39,708 nucleotides of DNA from an uncultured Clostridia bacterium (GCA_947628855.1 CANRBM010000008.1:1-39708), one strand, 5' to 3'; shown: positions 1 through 7,288, counted from the first letter of the stretch. Program-made: numbers and translations. The notes: a model not told the origin generated them from the sequence alone.

Positions 1-96
1 ATCACGTGGTCTGGATATTTTTTGCTTCTCAGGGACTCGAACGGGCGGAATAGCAAGACATCCTGTGAATGTCTTGCCCGCCCCGGCAAACGGGGT

Positions 97-128
97 CCCC
101 AAAATAATTACGAAGTGATTTTTTGGGG
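97..128 (+). repeat. Intergenic hairpin repeat, copy 1
   Basis: A CCCC...GGGG hairpin: the left arm is CCCCAAAATAATTAC, the loop GAA, and the right arm GTGATTTTTTGGGG. One T is bulged and one T-G wobble is present; all other positions pair. It belongs to the same family as the hairpins at 140, 1762, 1807, 3498, 34897 and 35002. It lies downstream of the ATPase gene that ends at 189. Just upstream, CCCCG-GCAAA-CGGGG (81-95) forms a small separate hairpin. Function unknown. Confidence 0.75.
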
Positions 129-139
129 TAAATTGTGAT

Positions 140-170
140 CCCCATAAAATTACGCGGTGATTTTATGGGG
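140..170 (+). repeat. Intergenic hairpin repeat, copy 2
   Basis: A 14-bp stem with arms CCCCATAAAATTAC and GTGATTTTATGGGG and loop GCG, with one T-G wobble. Compared with the copy at 1762, stem position 6 has changed from C-G to T-A, a compensatory change that keeps pairing. It is followed by an extended run of G. This is the only one of the seven copies whose loop is not GNA. Confidence 0.75.
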
Positions 171-188
171 GGGGGGGAAAAGGGGATA

Positions 189-1574
189 CTACAACATAGA
201 ATTATAATCTATTAAATACACCTGCTTCATCTCGCAAGCTCTTTCGACGCAACCCTTTGTAAATCCCGATTTGGAAAAGAGATAATAATGCGCGTCATCA
301 TAGTCAAACAGCCGGGACTTTGCAATAAGCGAGTCAAGCACATTGACATCGACTTTTTCATTCGTCCATTTGCACTCGGCAAATAGCGCCGTATGCGCAT
401 CCTGCTCCGCGACTATATCGATTTCGACCTGTTTTTTTTCATTGGGGTCGTTCCCCCACCATCTGCCCAAAGAAGAAAACTCGACGGGGCTTTGCCCTTT
501 CAGTAAAAGTCTCCATAGATATTGCTTGCATATCTCTTCAAACACCTTGCCCATATGATCGGAGATTTGCGGCTCAATATGTTTATAGGCGATCTCCGAT
601 GCGCCCTTCGCTATGGCAGAATTGTTTGGCAAGACAAATCTATACCAAAATCTGAACATATTGTCATTGATATGGTATATTGCCCTTTTTGAATTTTTCT
701 CGCCATACGGGGTCTCTTTTTGCACGATCTCAAGCTCGATAAGCTGTTTGAGGTATGTCGCGCAGGCATTTGTTTCCACCCCTATTTTGGACGAAATTTC
801 CGACATTCTTGACGCACCGGTCGCGATCGCGGAAACTATTGCATTGTACACTGCGGGCTCTCTGACTTCTTGCTTGAGGAGATTGACAGGCTCCTCATAC
901 AAGGCGGAAGAAGGGTTCAAAAATGTGTTTTTTATGTTTTGTTCGATGCTCAATCTATCGTTTATCTGCAACAGGTATTGAGGCGTGCCTCCGACCATTC
1001 CGTATGCCAAAGCCTTTTCCTCATTTGAAAAGTTTTTGAAATAATCGCACACCTCAAAAAAGTCAAACGGCTGCAGCTTGATCTGCGCGGTTTTTCTGCC
1101 GTACAAGGGCGCTTTGTATGCGAGTACTTTGTCCTCCATATATGACATAGACGACCCGCACAAAATCAACATCAACTTCGACGCGCTTTGATATTTGTCG
1201 ATCAACAGCTGTATCGTGGACGCCAAACTCTTTTCGGCGCGAGCGACATACGGATATTCGTCTATTGCCAAAACTATCCGCTTGTTTTGGGACAGCTTAA
1301 ACACATATTCCAACGCCGCTTGAAATGACGCGAAAGTCGAATCCACATCAATGCCATTCGCAAATTCCAAAACGCACCTGCTGAAATTTTCAAGATTTTG
1401 CTTGGCGTTGCTCTCCACACCTATGAAGTAGATCGCGTCTTTGTCCTTGACGAATTGATTTATGAGCGCGGTCTTGCCGACCCGTCTCCGCCCATAGATC
1501 ACCACAAATTCAAACTTATCGCTGTCATACGCCTGTTGAAGCTGACCAAGCTCCTTGCCTCTTCCGATAAACAT
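189..1574 (-). CDS. AAA ATPase with C-terminal PD-(D/E)XK-like domain (DUF234 type)
   Basis: A 461-residue protein of the prokaryotic AAA ATPase family often annotated as 'ATP-binding protein, DUF234'. Seen: Walker A GRRRVGKT at about residues 28-35; a Walker B-like segment LAIDEYPYVAR near residue 105; a sensor-like LILCGSS; a winged-helix region near residues 250-310; and a C-terminal EIDIV...AECKW pattern that fits a PD-(D/E)XK nuclease fold. The ATG at 1574 has a strong GGAGGTG ribosome site and a consensus promoter. Members of this family occur in variable, repeat-rich regions; their role is unproven. Here the gene is flanked by hairpin repeats on both sides and is followed upstream by a second ATPase of a related type. 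No terminator is clear, unless the hairpins at 97-170 serve as one. Confidence 0.9.
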   Translation of the reverse strand: MFIGRGKELGQLQQAYDSDKFEFVVIYGRRRVGKTALINQFVKDKDAIYFIGVESNAKQNLENFSRCVLEFANGIDVDSTFASFQAALEYVFKLSQNKRIVLAIDEYPYVARAEKSLASTIQLLIDKYQSASKLMLILCGSSMSYMEDKVLAYKAPLYGRKTAQIKLQPFDFFEVCDYFKNFSNEEKALAYGMVGGTPQYLLQINDRLSIEQNIKNTFLNPSSALYEEPVNLLKQEVREPAVYNAIVSAIATGASRMSEISSKIGVETNACATYLKQLIELEIVQKETPYGEKNSKRAIYHINDNMFRFWYRFVLPNNSAIAKGASEIAYKHIEPQISDHMGKVFEEICKQYLWRLLLKGQSPVEFSSLGRWWGNDPNEKKQVEIDIVAEQDAHTALFAECKWTNEKVDVNVLDSLIAKSRLFDYDDAHYYLFSKSGFTKGCVERACEMKQVYLIDYNSML

Positions 1575-1596
1575 AGCGCACCTCCGTTACACAGAC

Positions 1597-1624
1597 ATTA
1601 TAGCACGGCTTGCAAAATAGTCAA
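1597..1624 (-). promoter_or_regulatory. Sigma-A type promoter of the DUF234 ATPase gene
   Basis: On the minus strand TTGACT (1624-1619), a 16-nt spacer and TATAAT (1602-1597), with an extended -10 TGC before the hexamer. It lies 22 nt upstream of the ATG and just ahead of GGAGGTG. Confidence 0.8.
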
Positions 1625-1626
1625 GT

Positions 1627-1643
1627 ACGATTTGGCAAATCGT
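1627..1643. promoter_or_regulatory. Perfect palindrome upstream of ATPase promoter, possible operator
   Basis: ACGATTTGGCAAATCGT is an inverted repeat with 8-nt arms around one G, ending 2 nt before the -35 element of the ATPase promoter. A further GATTTGC follows at 1644-1650. The position and symmetry suit a regulator site, but no regulator gene is visible in the window. Confidence 0.4.
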
Positions 1644-1761
1644 GATTTGCTATTTTTGTCGAAACATCCCTTTTGTCTGTACAATACATACCCTTGTCAT
1701 TCCGAGCAACGTCGAGGAATCCCCCTTGTATCACCCTTGTCATTCCGAGCAATAATGGGGC

Positions 1762-1792
1762 CCCCGCAAAATTACGCAGTGATTTTGTGGGG
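1762..1792 (+). repeat. Intergenic hairpin repeat, copy 3
   Basis: 14-bp stem (arms CCCCGCAAAATTAC and GTGATTTTGTGGGG), loop GCA, with two G-T wobbles. It is identical to copy 4 at 1807 and sits in tandem with it. Confidence 0.8.
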
Positions 1793-1806
1793 TATTGATT
1801 TGGGGC

Positions 1807-1837
1807 CCCCGCAAAATTACGCAGTGATTTTGTGGGG
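1807..1837 (+). repeat. Intergenic hairpin repeat, copy 4
   Basis: Identical to copy 3. The flank GGGGC ahead of each copy and GGGGTAT after each is also shared, so the duplicated unit is about 45 nt rather than just the stem-loop. Confidence 0.8.
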
Positions 1838-1924
1838 TATAAGGAGAAATCCCCTTGTCCGAGCGATTAAACGTATCGTATGTCCGAGCGCGCTTTTATA
1901 TTGGCGCCGCCTATTTCAGAAAAG

Positions 1925-3208
1925 TCAGTCTTTCAAGCATCCGATTGGGATAACATACACTCCGTCACTGCGTTTATATCCAAAATCCGTCCCCGTGATG
2001 ACTATTTTTAAATCGGGGAGGCGCAGCGGACATTGATCTTCCGTTTTGTTATATTCGGTTATCAAACGCTCTATTTCGCAAAGATGCTTTGCCCCCACAT
2101 CGATCTCGCTCGAACCGAGTTTAAACTCGATCAAAGCGTATTTTCCATTATTGAGATGCAAAACGCAGTCGGCTTCAAGCCCATACCTGTCGTGATAATA
2201 GGAAATTTCTCCTCCGAGAGCAGAGCTGTAAATTTTCAGATCCCTTATGCAAAGAGATTCAAACAAAAAGCCCAAGGTCTTAAAGTCGGTGTTGAAATAA
2301 GAAGGCGAGAGTCCAAGCGCGGCAACGGCAATAGACGGGTCGATCAAATTTCTTTTTACCGACGCACGAATGGCGGATTTTGAACGAATTGCGGGGCACC
2401 AAGCCGAAACGTCGTCTATGATATAGAGCTTCTCAAGTGCGCGGATATAGTCCGCTATTGTTTTTTCAGAGACATCGCAAGTTGACATTACGTCGCGATA
2501 TATTGTTTTCATGTCCGAAAGCGTGCAGATATTCCTCGCATAAGATCGCAATATTGTCTCCGCCCATTTGGGATTTCGTTTGGAGCCGTCAATATTTGAA
2601 ATATCCGTTTTATAGGTCTGCACAAACAGATCTTTTGCAATTTCAAGTTGATAGTCTCCGACCTCGTTTGATATGCTTGCAGGCCAACCGCCGCGACAAA
2701 TAGCGAAGATGAGTTCGTCGATCGTCAAGTTTGAAATGCAACCGTCAAAATTTTCGGGAGCGTCAAACAACTCCGACAACGAAACTGTGCCGTTTGACTC
2801 TCCGCTCTCGTAAAGACTCATAGGGTACATGGTCAGAGTGGATATGCGCATAGTGCCTGTGTGCGGCGTATCCACCGTTTGAGATGACGACCCCGTCAAT
2901 ATGTAAAGCCCTTTCTCTCCGCGATCATCCACGGACTTTCTTATTGCGCCCCAAAGCTTGGGAGCGTCTTGCCATTCGTCAAACAGACGAGGATTTTCGC
3001 CGATCAAAAGCTTGGACGGCATTTCTTTTGCTACCGTCAAATAGCTCTCTCTTTTATCCTCGTCTTGAAACTCGATCACGCTTTTTGCGCGTTGCTTTGC
3101 GGTGGTAGTTTTCCCGCAACCTTTGGGTCCGACGATCAAAGTTGCCCCAAAGGCTTTCAATTTTATATCTAACAGCTTATCCGCGATCCGCTTTCTATAA
3201 TGTGTCAT
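1925..3208 (-). CDS. AAA ATPase with DUF4143 C-terminal domain
   Basis: A 427-residue ATPase of the AAA_14/DUF4143 type. Seen: Walker A GPKGCGKTT at about residues 27-35, a Walker B-like RLFDEWQDAP, an arginine/sensor segment YILTGSSSQ, a helical middle domain, and a C-terminal LEADCVLHLNNGKYALIEFK stretch whose D and E-x-K fit a PD-(D/E)XK fold. The chosen ATG at 3208 (MTHYRKR) has GAGGTGG 5 nt upstream; a longer frame to 3235 has no ribosome site. The family is common in gut anaerobes and has been suggested to be linked to toxin-antitoxin-like or mobile functions, but no activity is established. It differs in family from the ATPase at 189-1574 but shares the same overall plan, ATPase followed by nuclease-like domain, and the same repeat-rich surroundings. 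Confidence 0.9.
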   Translation of the reverse strand: MTHYRKRIADKLLDIKLKAFGATLIVGPKGCGKTTTAKQRAKSVIEFQDEDKRESYLTVAKEMPSKLLIGENPRLFDEWQDAPKLWGAIRKSVDDRGEKGLYILTGSSSQTVDTPHTGTMRISTLTMYPMSLYESGESNGTVSLSELFDAPENFDGCISNLTIDELIFAICRGGWPASISNEVGDYQLEIAKDLFVQTYKTDISNIDGSKRNPKWAETILRSYARNICTLSDMKTIYRDVMSTCDVSEKTIADYIRALEKLYIIDDVSAWCPAIRSKSAIRASVKRNLIDPSIAVAALGLSPSYFNTDFKTLGFLFESLCIRDLKIYSSALGGEISYYHDRYGLEADCVLHLNNGKYALIEFKLGSSEIDVGAKHLCEIERLITEYNKTEDQCPLRLPDLKIVITGTDFGYKRSDGVYVIPIGCLKD

Positions 3209-3225
3209 TTTTCCACCTCGAACAG

Positions 3226-3254
3226 AGTATAGCAAATCGTCATAGAATATTCAA
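3226..3254 (-). promoter_or_regulatory. Sigma-A type promoter of the DUF4143 ATPase gene
   Basis: TTGAAT (3254-3249), 17-nt spacer, TATACT (3231-3226) preceded by TGC. The spacer next to the -10 contains ACGATTTGC, the half-site also found in the palindrome at the other ATPase promoter. A second small palindrome, CCACAATTTGTGG (3261-3273), lies just upstream of the -35. Confidence 0.75.
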
Positions 3255-3353
3255 GCGTTTCCACAATTTGTGGCAAAATATTTCCAACTTTTGCGGTATT
3301 TTATTTCGAAAATTTGTGACGCAATGCCCCATACCCGAGTGTTCTTATACCAA

Positions 3354-3626
3354 CTGTCATTTCGAGAGATATGGGTTCCTTCACCGGGGGACTCCTCGAC
3401 TGCGCTCGGAGTGACAGCCTTATATACCCACTGTCATTCTGAGCGTAGTCGAAGAATCCCCATTGTAGCACCCTTGTCATTCCGAGCGATACGGGGTCCC
3501 CGCGAAATTACGAAGTGATTTTGTGGGGTATTGATACGGGATTCCCTTATACTCGCTGTCATTTCGAGCGCAGTCGAGAAATCCCCCTGTACCATCATGT
3601 CATTTCGAGCGTAGTCGAGAAATCCC
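3354..3626 (+). repeat. Composite intergenic repeat block with inverted and direct module copies
   Basis: Direct module starts at 3354 (interrupted), 3431, 3474 (interrupted by the hairpin at 3498), 3556 and 3597. An inverted module lies at 3388-3418 and could pair with the one at 3354. Copies differ at single positions (TTCCGAG, TTTCGAG, TTCTGAG), so they have diverged independently. The block fills the gap between the surface-protein gene and the DUF4143 ATPase gene. I see no gene in it. Confidence 0.8.
3498..3528 (+). repeat. Intergenic hairpin repeat, copy 5
   Basis: Arms CCCCGCGAAATTAC and GTGATTTTGTGGGG, loop GAA. All 14 positions pair when three G-T wobbles are allowed. It sits inside a module copy after GAGCGAT. 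Confidence 0.8.
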
Positions 3627-3642
3627 CTTGTATACACACAAA

Positions 3643-3673
3643 AAAAACGGCGGAGATGTTCTCCGCCGTTTTT
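3643..3673 (-). terminator. Rho-independent terminator of the surface-protein gene
   Basis: A 13-bp stem built on CGGCGGAG/CTCCGCCG with loop ATGTT and a T run on the minus strand. It lies 43 nt downstream of the stop codon at 3717. The T run on the plus side makes it potentially bidirectional. Confidence 0.9.
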
Positions 3674-3716
3674 GTGTTCTCTATTCTGCTAATAGAGCGA
3701 TAAGTTGGAATTATGC

Positions 3717-6383
3717 TTATTCTTGTGCAAGCAATGCCGTGACTTCTGCAAAGTTGATCTCGTACCAGATGTATGCGTTTTCAAACGCGGAGGTGTAATA
3801 GGTCAGCTTGTTTGTTTCGCCTGTGACGGTCTTATTCGTGGTGTCGATCGTGACATCGTAAGCGGCAGCGTACTTCTCTGCCAAAGCAGCGATGTTATCG
3901 TCGGAAAGATCCGTGTCAAGCTTGTTCGAAGTTCTGAGAGCCTTGAGCGCGTTCAGTTTCGCGGTGACCATTGCTGCGGTGATAGTGCCGGAATCCTTTT
4001 GATTGCCCGCATAATACTTGAGGTAGTCATTCAAAGAATTCTTGATCGAGTCGGACAGCTTCACTGCCTTAGGCGTACTGCCGTCAATGGTTACATCATA
4101 CGCTTTGCTATATTCCTCTGCAATAGCTTTTACATCAGCCTCGGTCAAAGTCACGCCATAAGACTTATACTGATCTATCATACTAGTTACCGCTGTAAGT
4201 TTTTGCTGCACAACGTCATTGGTAATTGTCACACTGTCTATTTTGTTTGCAGCATAATACTTACAATAATCTTCAATGGGAAGATAACTGTACACATTCG
4301 TCGATTGACCAGACACACTAGCCTCACATTTAGCTTCAGCGTCCTTCACTGCTTTTTTATAAGCATCATCTACGCTTGTCGTGGCTTTCGTAATTGCGTT
4401 GTCCACAGGCGTTCTTGCCGCAGTGTATGCAGGATCGGCTGTCGTTGCCGCCTCCAGTCCCGCCTTCAACTCGTCATAGTTGTTGGTGTTGTAACGAGTG
4501 TAAGCAGTGAGGCGAGCCTGTGCATATCTGTACATTGCGTTCGCATAGTTCTTGTCTGCCAACTTGCTCTGTTGATCTTTGTACAGATATGTTGCAGTAG
4601 CCTTCGCATATGCTGTTGCATATGCCGCCGCATCTGCGCCCATCTTTACTTTGTACAAATCGTATATTTGGTCAAAAGCTGTCTTCAAATCGGCAGGAGT
4701 CTTACCTTCTGGATACAAATTAGTATCTGCCCAATATGCTTCAACTTCAGCATAAGCAGCGTTCATGGCTTCTTCGGCGGTCTTATCACCGTTCTCCACC
4801 AAATATCTGTTAAGCCAATACACATATGCATTACCATTTGCACCTGTATACAACATGGTCGAGTTGCCTTTAGAAAGCAAGGGTTTGATAATTGCTGCAA
4901 CATCAGTGTCTTTGCAGAAAGAGACTCTCTTGTCGTTCAAAACTTTTTGTTTTGCGCTCATATCTTTGTACTCGAAAGTGGCTTGATATGTCGCTCTTGC
5001 GTCATTGTATGCCTTGTCAGCCGCGTCAGACACTGCCTTCGCCGCTTCGACTGTCCTTGTCATATCGAAGATGTCTTGATCAAGACGATCCCTGATGTTT
5101 TGTACGGGGACGGCTTTGCCAAAGCCTATGCGAGATGTCCACTTGATGGCAACTTCGGGATCCTCGTGCATGCCGAGAGTGATGTCCCAGTTGAAGCCGT
5201 TTGTGAAGTCAAATTCCGCTTTGATAGCATCGGGATGCTCTTCAAACGCATTGTCGAAAACTTCTGTGAGGTCTGCGCCTCTTACGCCGTCAAACATGAA
5301 GATGGCGTCGGCGCCGATCATGCCGCCTGTGAAGCCCTTGATGAGCGGGTCAAGCGTGCCGACTGCCCAGTCGATGATGCCTTGCTTTGTCCAATCATAG
5401 GTGGTGGTCACTGTTGTAGGCTCACCTTCGGGGTCTTCGGCGGGCTGTTGCTCTGTAGTTGTGAGTTTGCCAAAAGCGAGCAGTTGTGCAAATTTTGCAA
5501 CTGTGCCAAGCAGACCATCCCTAGAGGTGAGGTTGACCTTGCCGGCTTTCTCGCCTGAGAAGAGCGTCAATGCATATGCAATAGTGTTGTAGATTTGCGC
5601 TTTGGGTTCTTCCTCTGCGGCAGTCGTTCCGGGAGTGGTCTCCTCGGGTGCGGGAGTCTCGGACTTGTTGAACAGACCTTTGACAAAGTTGAAAACGGTC
5701 GAGAAGTCAAGATTCTTGACGATCAAGCCTTGGAAGTTGAAGTTGAATTTGCCTGCAACATCGTTGCCATCTTCGTCCGTCGTGGGAGCTGTCGCCCAAT
5801 AACGCTCGTCAAATGCCTCTTTGATCGCCGCAAGTTTCTCGTCGGCGAGCATGCCGTCGATCATGTTGCCAATGGGGCCTGCAAGGAGCATGTCATATGC
5901 GGAAAGGTCCGCCGCACCGCTCGCTTGAAGCAGATATGTCGTTGCGTCTGTTCTTATGGACAATGTGCCGTTTGTGTAGCTCAGCTCAAGAGGCATTGCC
6001 GCGCCATACAGATATTCCTCACTGTAAGTCGTGTCAAGGTGTCCTATCTTGAGCGCCGCATAAAGTTCTGTGCCGTTGTTTTCAACATTTGCAAGATCGA
6101 GTTTCGCATTTGCCGTCACATAGATGTCTGTGGGCCAATAGCTTGCAAGTGTGCCCGCAATAAGGAAGCCTTTGAGTTGGATGTGCTCGTCAACATTAAG
6201 TTGAACATTGTCCTTGTAACTGCCCATGTCATTCGGCAACACATTTTCACCTGTGCCGTCTTGGAGGTTGAGGTGCTTGATGTTTATCTGCACGAAGGGA
6301 TACTCTTTGGAAGAGCCTGCGCCGGGGAGGGAGGCATACAGCTCGTTTGCCTGGTCCACGATGAGGTCCAAAGACACTTTCAC
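3717..6383 (-). CDS. Large surface-type protein, apparently missing its N-terminus
   Basis: 888 residues from a GTG at 6383, function unknown. The first ~420 residues look like beta-rich repeats with D/N-G turns, interrupted by a low-complexity linker rich in E, T and P near residues 240-265. Residues ~430-700 are alanine-rich and helical (coiled-coil-like). Residues ~705-870 contain two copies of an ~80-residue repeat, each with a KYYA motif, a TIT...K(L) segment and A-x-x-Y-DVTID, and a partial third copy ending in EINFAEVTALLAQE. There is no signal peptide, anchor or LPXTG. The open frame continues 18 codons upstream of the GTG to a TAA at 6438-6440 with protein-like sequence and no ATG, GTG or TTG, so the real N-terminus is probably lost by truncation or rearrangement. 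An AGGA 4 nt before the GTG could allow expression. Best reading: decayed or reorganised gene for a secreted protein. Confidence 0.75.
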   Translation of the reverse strand: MKVSLDLIVDQANELYASLPGAGSSKEYPFVQINIKHLNLQDGTGENVLPNDMGSYKDNVQLNVDEHIQLKGFLIAGTLASYWPTDIYVTANAKLDLANVENNGTELYAALKIGHLDTTYSEEYLYGAAMPLELSYTNGTLSIRTDATTYLLQASGAADLSAYDMLLAGPIGNMIDGMLADEKLAAIKEAFDERYWATAPTTDEDGNDVAGKFNFNFQGLIVKNLDFSTVFNFVKGLFNKSETPAPEETTPGTTAAEEEPKAQIYNTIAYALTLFSGEKAGKVNLTSRDGLLGTVAKFAQLLAFGKLTTTEQQPAEDPEGEPTTVTTTYDWTKQGIIDWAVGTLDPLIKGFTGGMIGADAIFMFDGVRGADLTEVFDNAFEEHPDAIKAEFDFTNGFNWDITLGMHEDPEVAIKWTSRIGFGKAVPVQNIRDRLDQDIFDMTRTVEAAKAVSDAADKAYNDARATYQATFEYKDMSAKQKVLNDKRVSFCKDTDVAAIIKPLLSKGNSTMLYTGANGNAYVYWLNRYLVENGDKTAEEAMNAAYAEVEAYWADTNLYPEGKTPADLKTAFDQIYDLYKVKMGADAAAYATAYAKATATYLYKDQQSKLADKNYANAMYRYAQARLTAYTRYNTNNYDELKAGLEAATTADPAYTAARTPVDNAITKATTSVDDAYKKAVKDAEAKCEASVSGQSTNVYSYLPIEDYCKYYAANKIDSVTITNDVVQQKLTAVTSMIDQYKSYGVTLTEADVKAIAEEYSKAYDVTIDGSTPKAVKLSDSIKNSLNDYLKYYAGNQKDSGTITAAMVTAKLNALKALRTSNKLDTDLSDDNIAALAEKYAAAYDVTIDTTNKTVTGETNKLTYYTSAFENAYIWYEINFAEVTALLAQE

Positions 6384-6437
6384 GCCGTCCTGCAGCCTGT
6401 GATTTGAATCTGCGTCAAAGGAGACTTTGGCGTCAAG

Positions 6438-6797
6438 TTATGTGCAATATCTGCGTAAAATTGGTGGTTTTTACGAAGATATCGTTGTTTTTTACGAATA
6501 GATGACTTTTTTGAGGTCAAATTTCGGGAAAAATTTGCGGCTGATTTTGACTCTTAAAACACTCGAAAAATTTTTTTAAATAATTTTTTGCGGTAAAAAA
6601 GCCCCCCCTTATCGCGATCTTATGAAAAACAAATCGCAACGTAAGTTTGCGGGACAATAAAAGTCCCGCATGGAGTGTGTACGGGACGGAAAAACTCACT
6701 ATATATGCACATTTTTGAGAAAATTTTGCAAAATTTCTCACTACGTTTGCACAAAAAAGCAAATACGGACGTCGTTTAAAAACGGAGCGGCAAGACG
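6438..6797. other. AT-rich gap between surface-protein fragment and smpB
   Basis: No convincing gene. A 7-bp GC hairpin lies at 6649-6669 (GCGGGAC-AATAAAA-GTCCCGC) without a T run, and a near-palindrome centred on TTTTGCAAAA at 6716-6740. Two related pieces, TTTTACGAA and TTTTTTACGAA, occur at 6469-6500. A 94-codon open frame on the minus strand (6517-6801) overlaps the smpB stop, lacks a ribosome site and looks random. The region may mark the rearrangement that removed the 5' end of the neighbouring gene. Confidence 0.5.
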
Positions 6798-7253
6798 TCA
6801 CTTTGTGTTGTATTCTTTCATAACGCGCTCGATGTTGCGTTTGTTTTCCTTGTCCTTGATGGCGGCGCGCTTGTCGTGCAGCTCCTTACCTTTGCAGACG
6901 CCCAGCTCTATCTTGACGAGAGCTCCCTTGAAATATATCTTGAGAGGGACGAGCGTGTAGCCCTTTTGCTCCACCTTGCCGCGCAGCCTGTTGATTTCGT
7001 ACTTATTGAGGAGGAGTTTGCGCGTACGGCGCGGGTCGGGATTGAAATAGCTTCCCATCTTGTAGGGGGAGATGTGCGCGCCGATGAGGAAAGCCTCGCC
7101 GTTTTTGATTATGACAAAGCTGTCGCGCAAGTTGACTCCGCCCTGCCTTATCGACTTGACCTCGCAACCCACGAGAACTATGCCCGCTTCGTATGTGTCC
7201 TCCACAAAATAATCATGGTAGGCTTTTTTGTTTGTAGCGACAATTTTGTCCAT
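6798..7253 (-). CDS. smpB: SsrA-binding protein SmpB
   Basis: A 151-residue SmpB, the partner that delivers tmRNA to stalled ribosomes for trans-translation. Seen: the conserved opening [21 protein letters not shown], then [26 protein letters not shown], the [12 protein letters not shown] segment and a basic tail rich in K and R with [20 protein letters not shown]. Length is normal. The ATG at 7253 is the only start compatible with the conserved N-terminus. No tmRNA gene is visible within the window. The gene is separated from secG upstream by a terminator and has its own promoter, whose -10 lies only 6 nt before the ATG. Confidence 0.97.
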   Translation of the reverse strand: MDKIVATNKKAYHDYFVEDTYEAGIVLVGCEVKSIRQGGVNLRDSFVIIKNGEAFLIGAHISPYKMGSYFNPDPRRTRKLLLNKYEINRLRGKVEQKGYTLVPLKIYFKGALVKIELGVCKGKELHDKRAAIKDKENKRNIERVMKEYNTK

Positions 7254-7259
7254 ACTCAA

Positions 7260-7288
7260 ATTATATCCTTTCCGGCGCGTATTTGCAA
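7260..7288 (-). promoter_or_regulatory. smpB promoter predicting a leaderless mRNA
   Basis: TTGCAA (7288-7283), 17-nt spacer, TATAAT (7265-7260), then six bases to the ATG at 7253. If transcription starts 7 nt after the -10 the first base is the A of the start codon. The purine-rich GGAAAGGA that resembles a ribosome site lies inside the promoter spacer and would not be transcribed. Confidence 0.65.

Larger units (their letters stand above)
1693..1890 (+). repeat. Composite intergenic repeat block with two nested hairpins
   Basis: It starts with a complete copy of the module (TGTCATTCCGAGC ... GTCGAGGAATCCCC, 1693-1725). A second copy begins at 1738 and is interrupted after GAGCAAT by two tandem hairpin units with a 45-nt period (hairpins at 1762-1792 and 1807-1837). 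The module then resumes as AGAAATCCCC. A third submotif, TGTCCGAGCG, occurs at 1857-1866 and again at 1881-1890. The block lies between the two ATPase genes. Confidence 0.8.

Noticed and set aside
25..80. A tRNA-like piece on the minus strand (GTTCGAGTCCC with a hairpin GCAAGACAT/ATGTCTTGC)
   Set aside because: The T-stem does not pair (GCCCG against CCCTG), the anticodon-like loop lacks U33 and no acceptor stem forms. It may be a remnant but is not a tRNA gene.
1693..3626. Possible CRISPR array
   Set aside because: Repeats are unevenly spaced, occur in both orientations and contain no regular unique spacers; no cas genes are present.
3705..5558. 617-codon frame on the plus strand
   Set aside because: Antisense to the surface-protein gene, cysteine- and arginine-rich without domain patterns; it is a shadow.
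6438..6797. tmRNA gene next to smpB
   Set aside because: No tRNA-like ends or tag-peptide frame ending in an alanine-rich tag are visible.
6517..6801. 94-codon frame on the minus strand beside smpB
   Set aside because: It overlaps the smpB stop, has no ribosome site and its residue composition is random.
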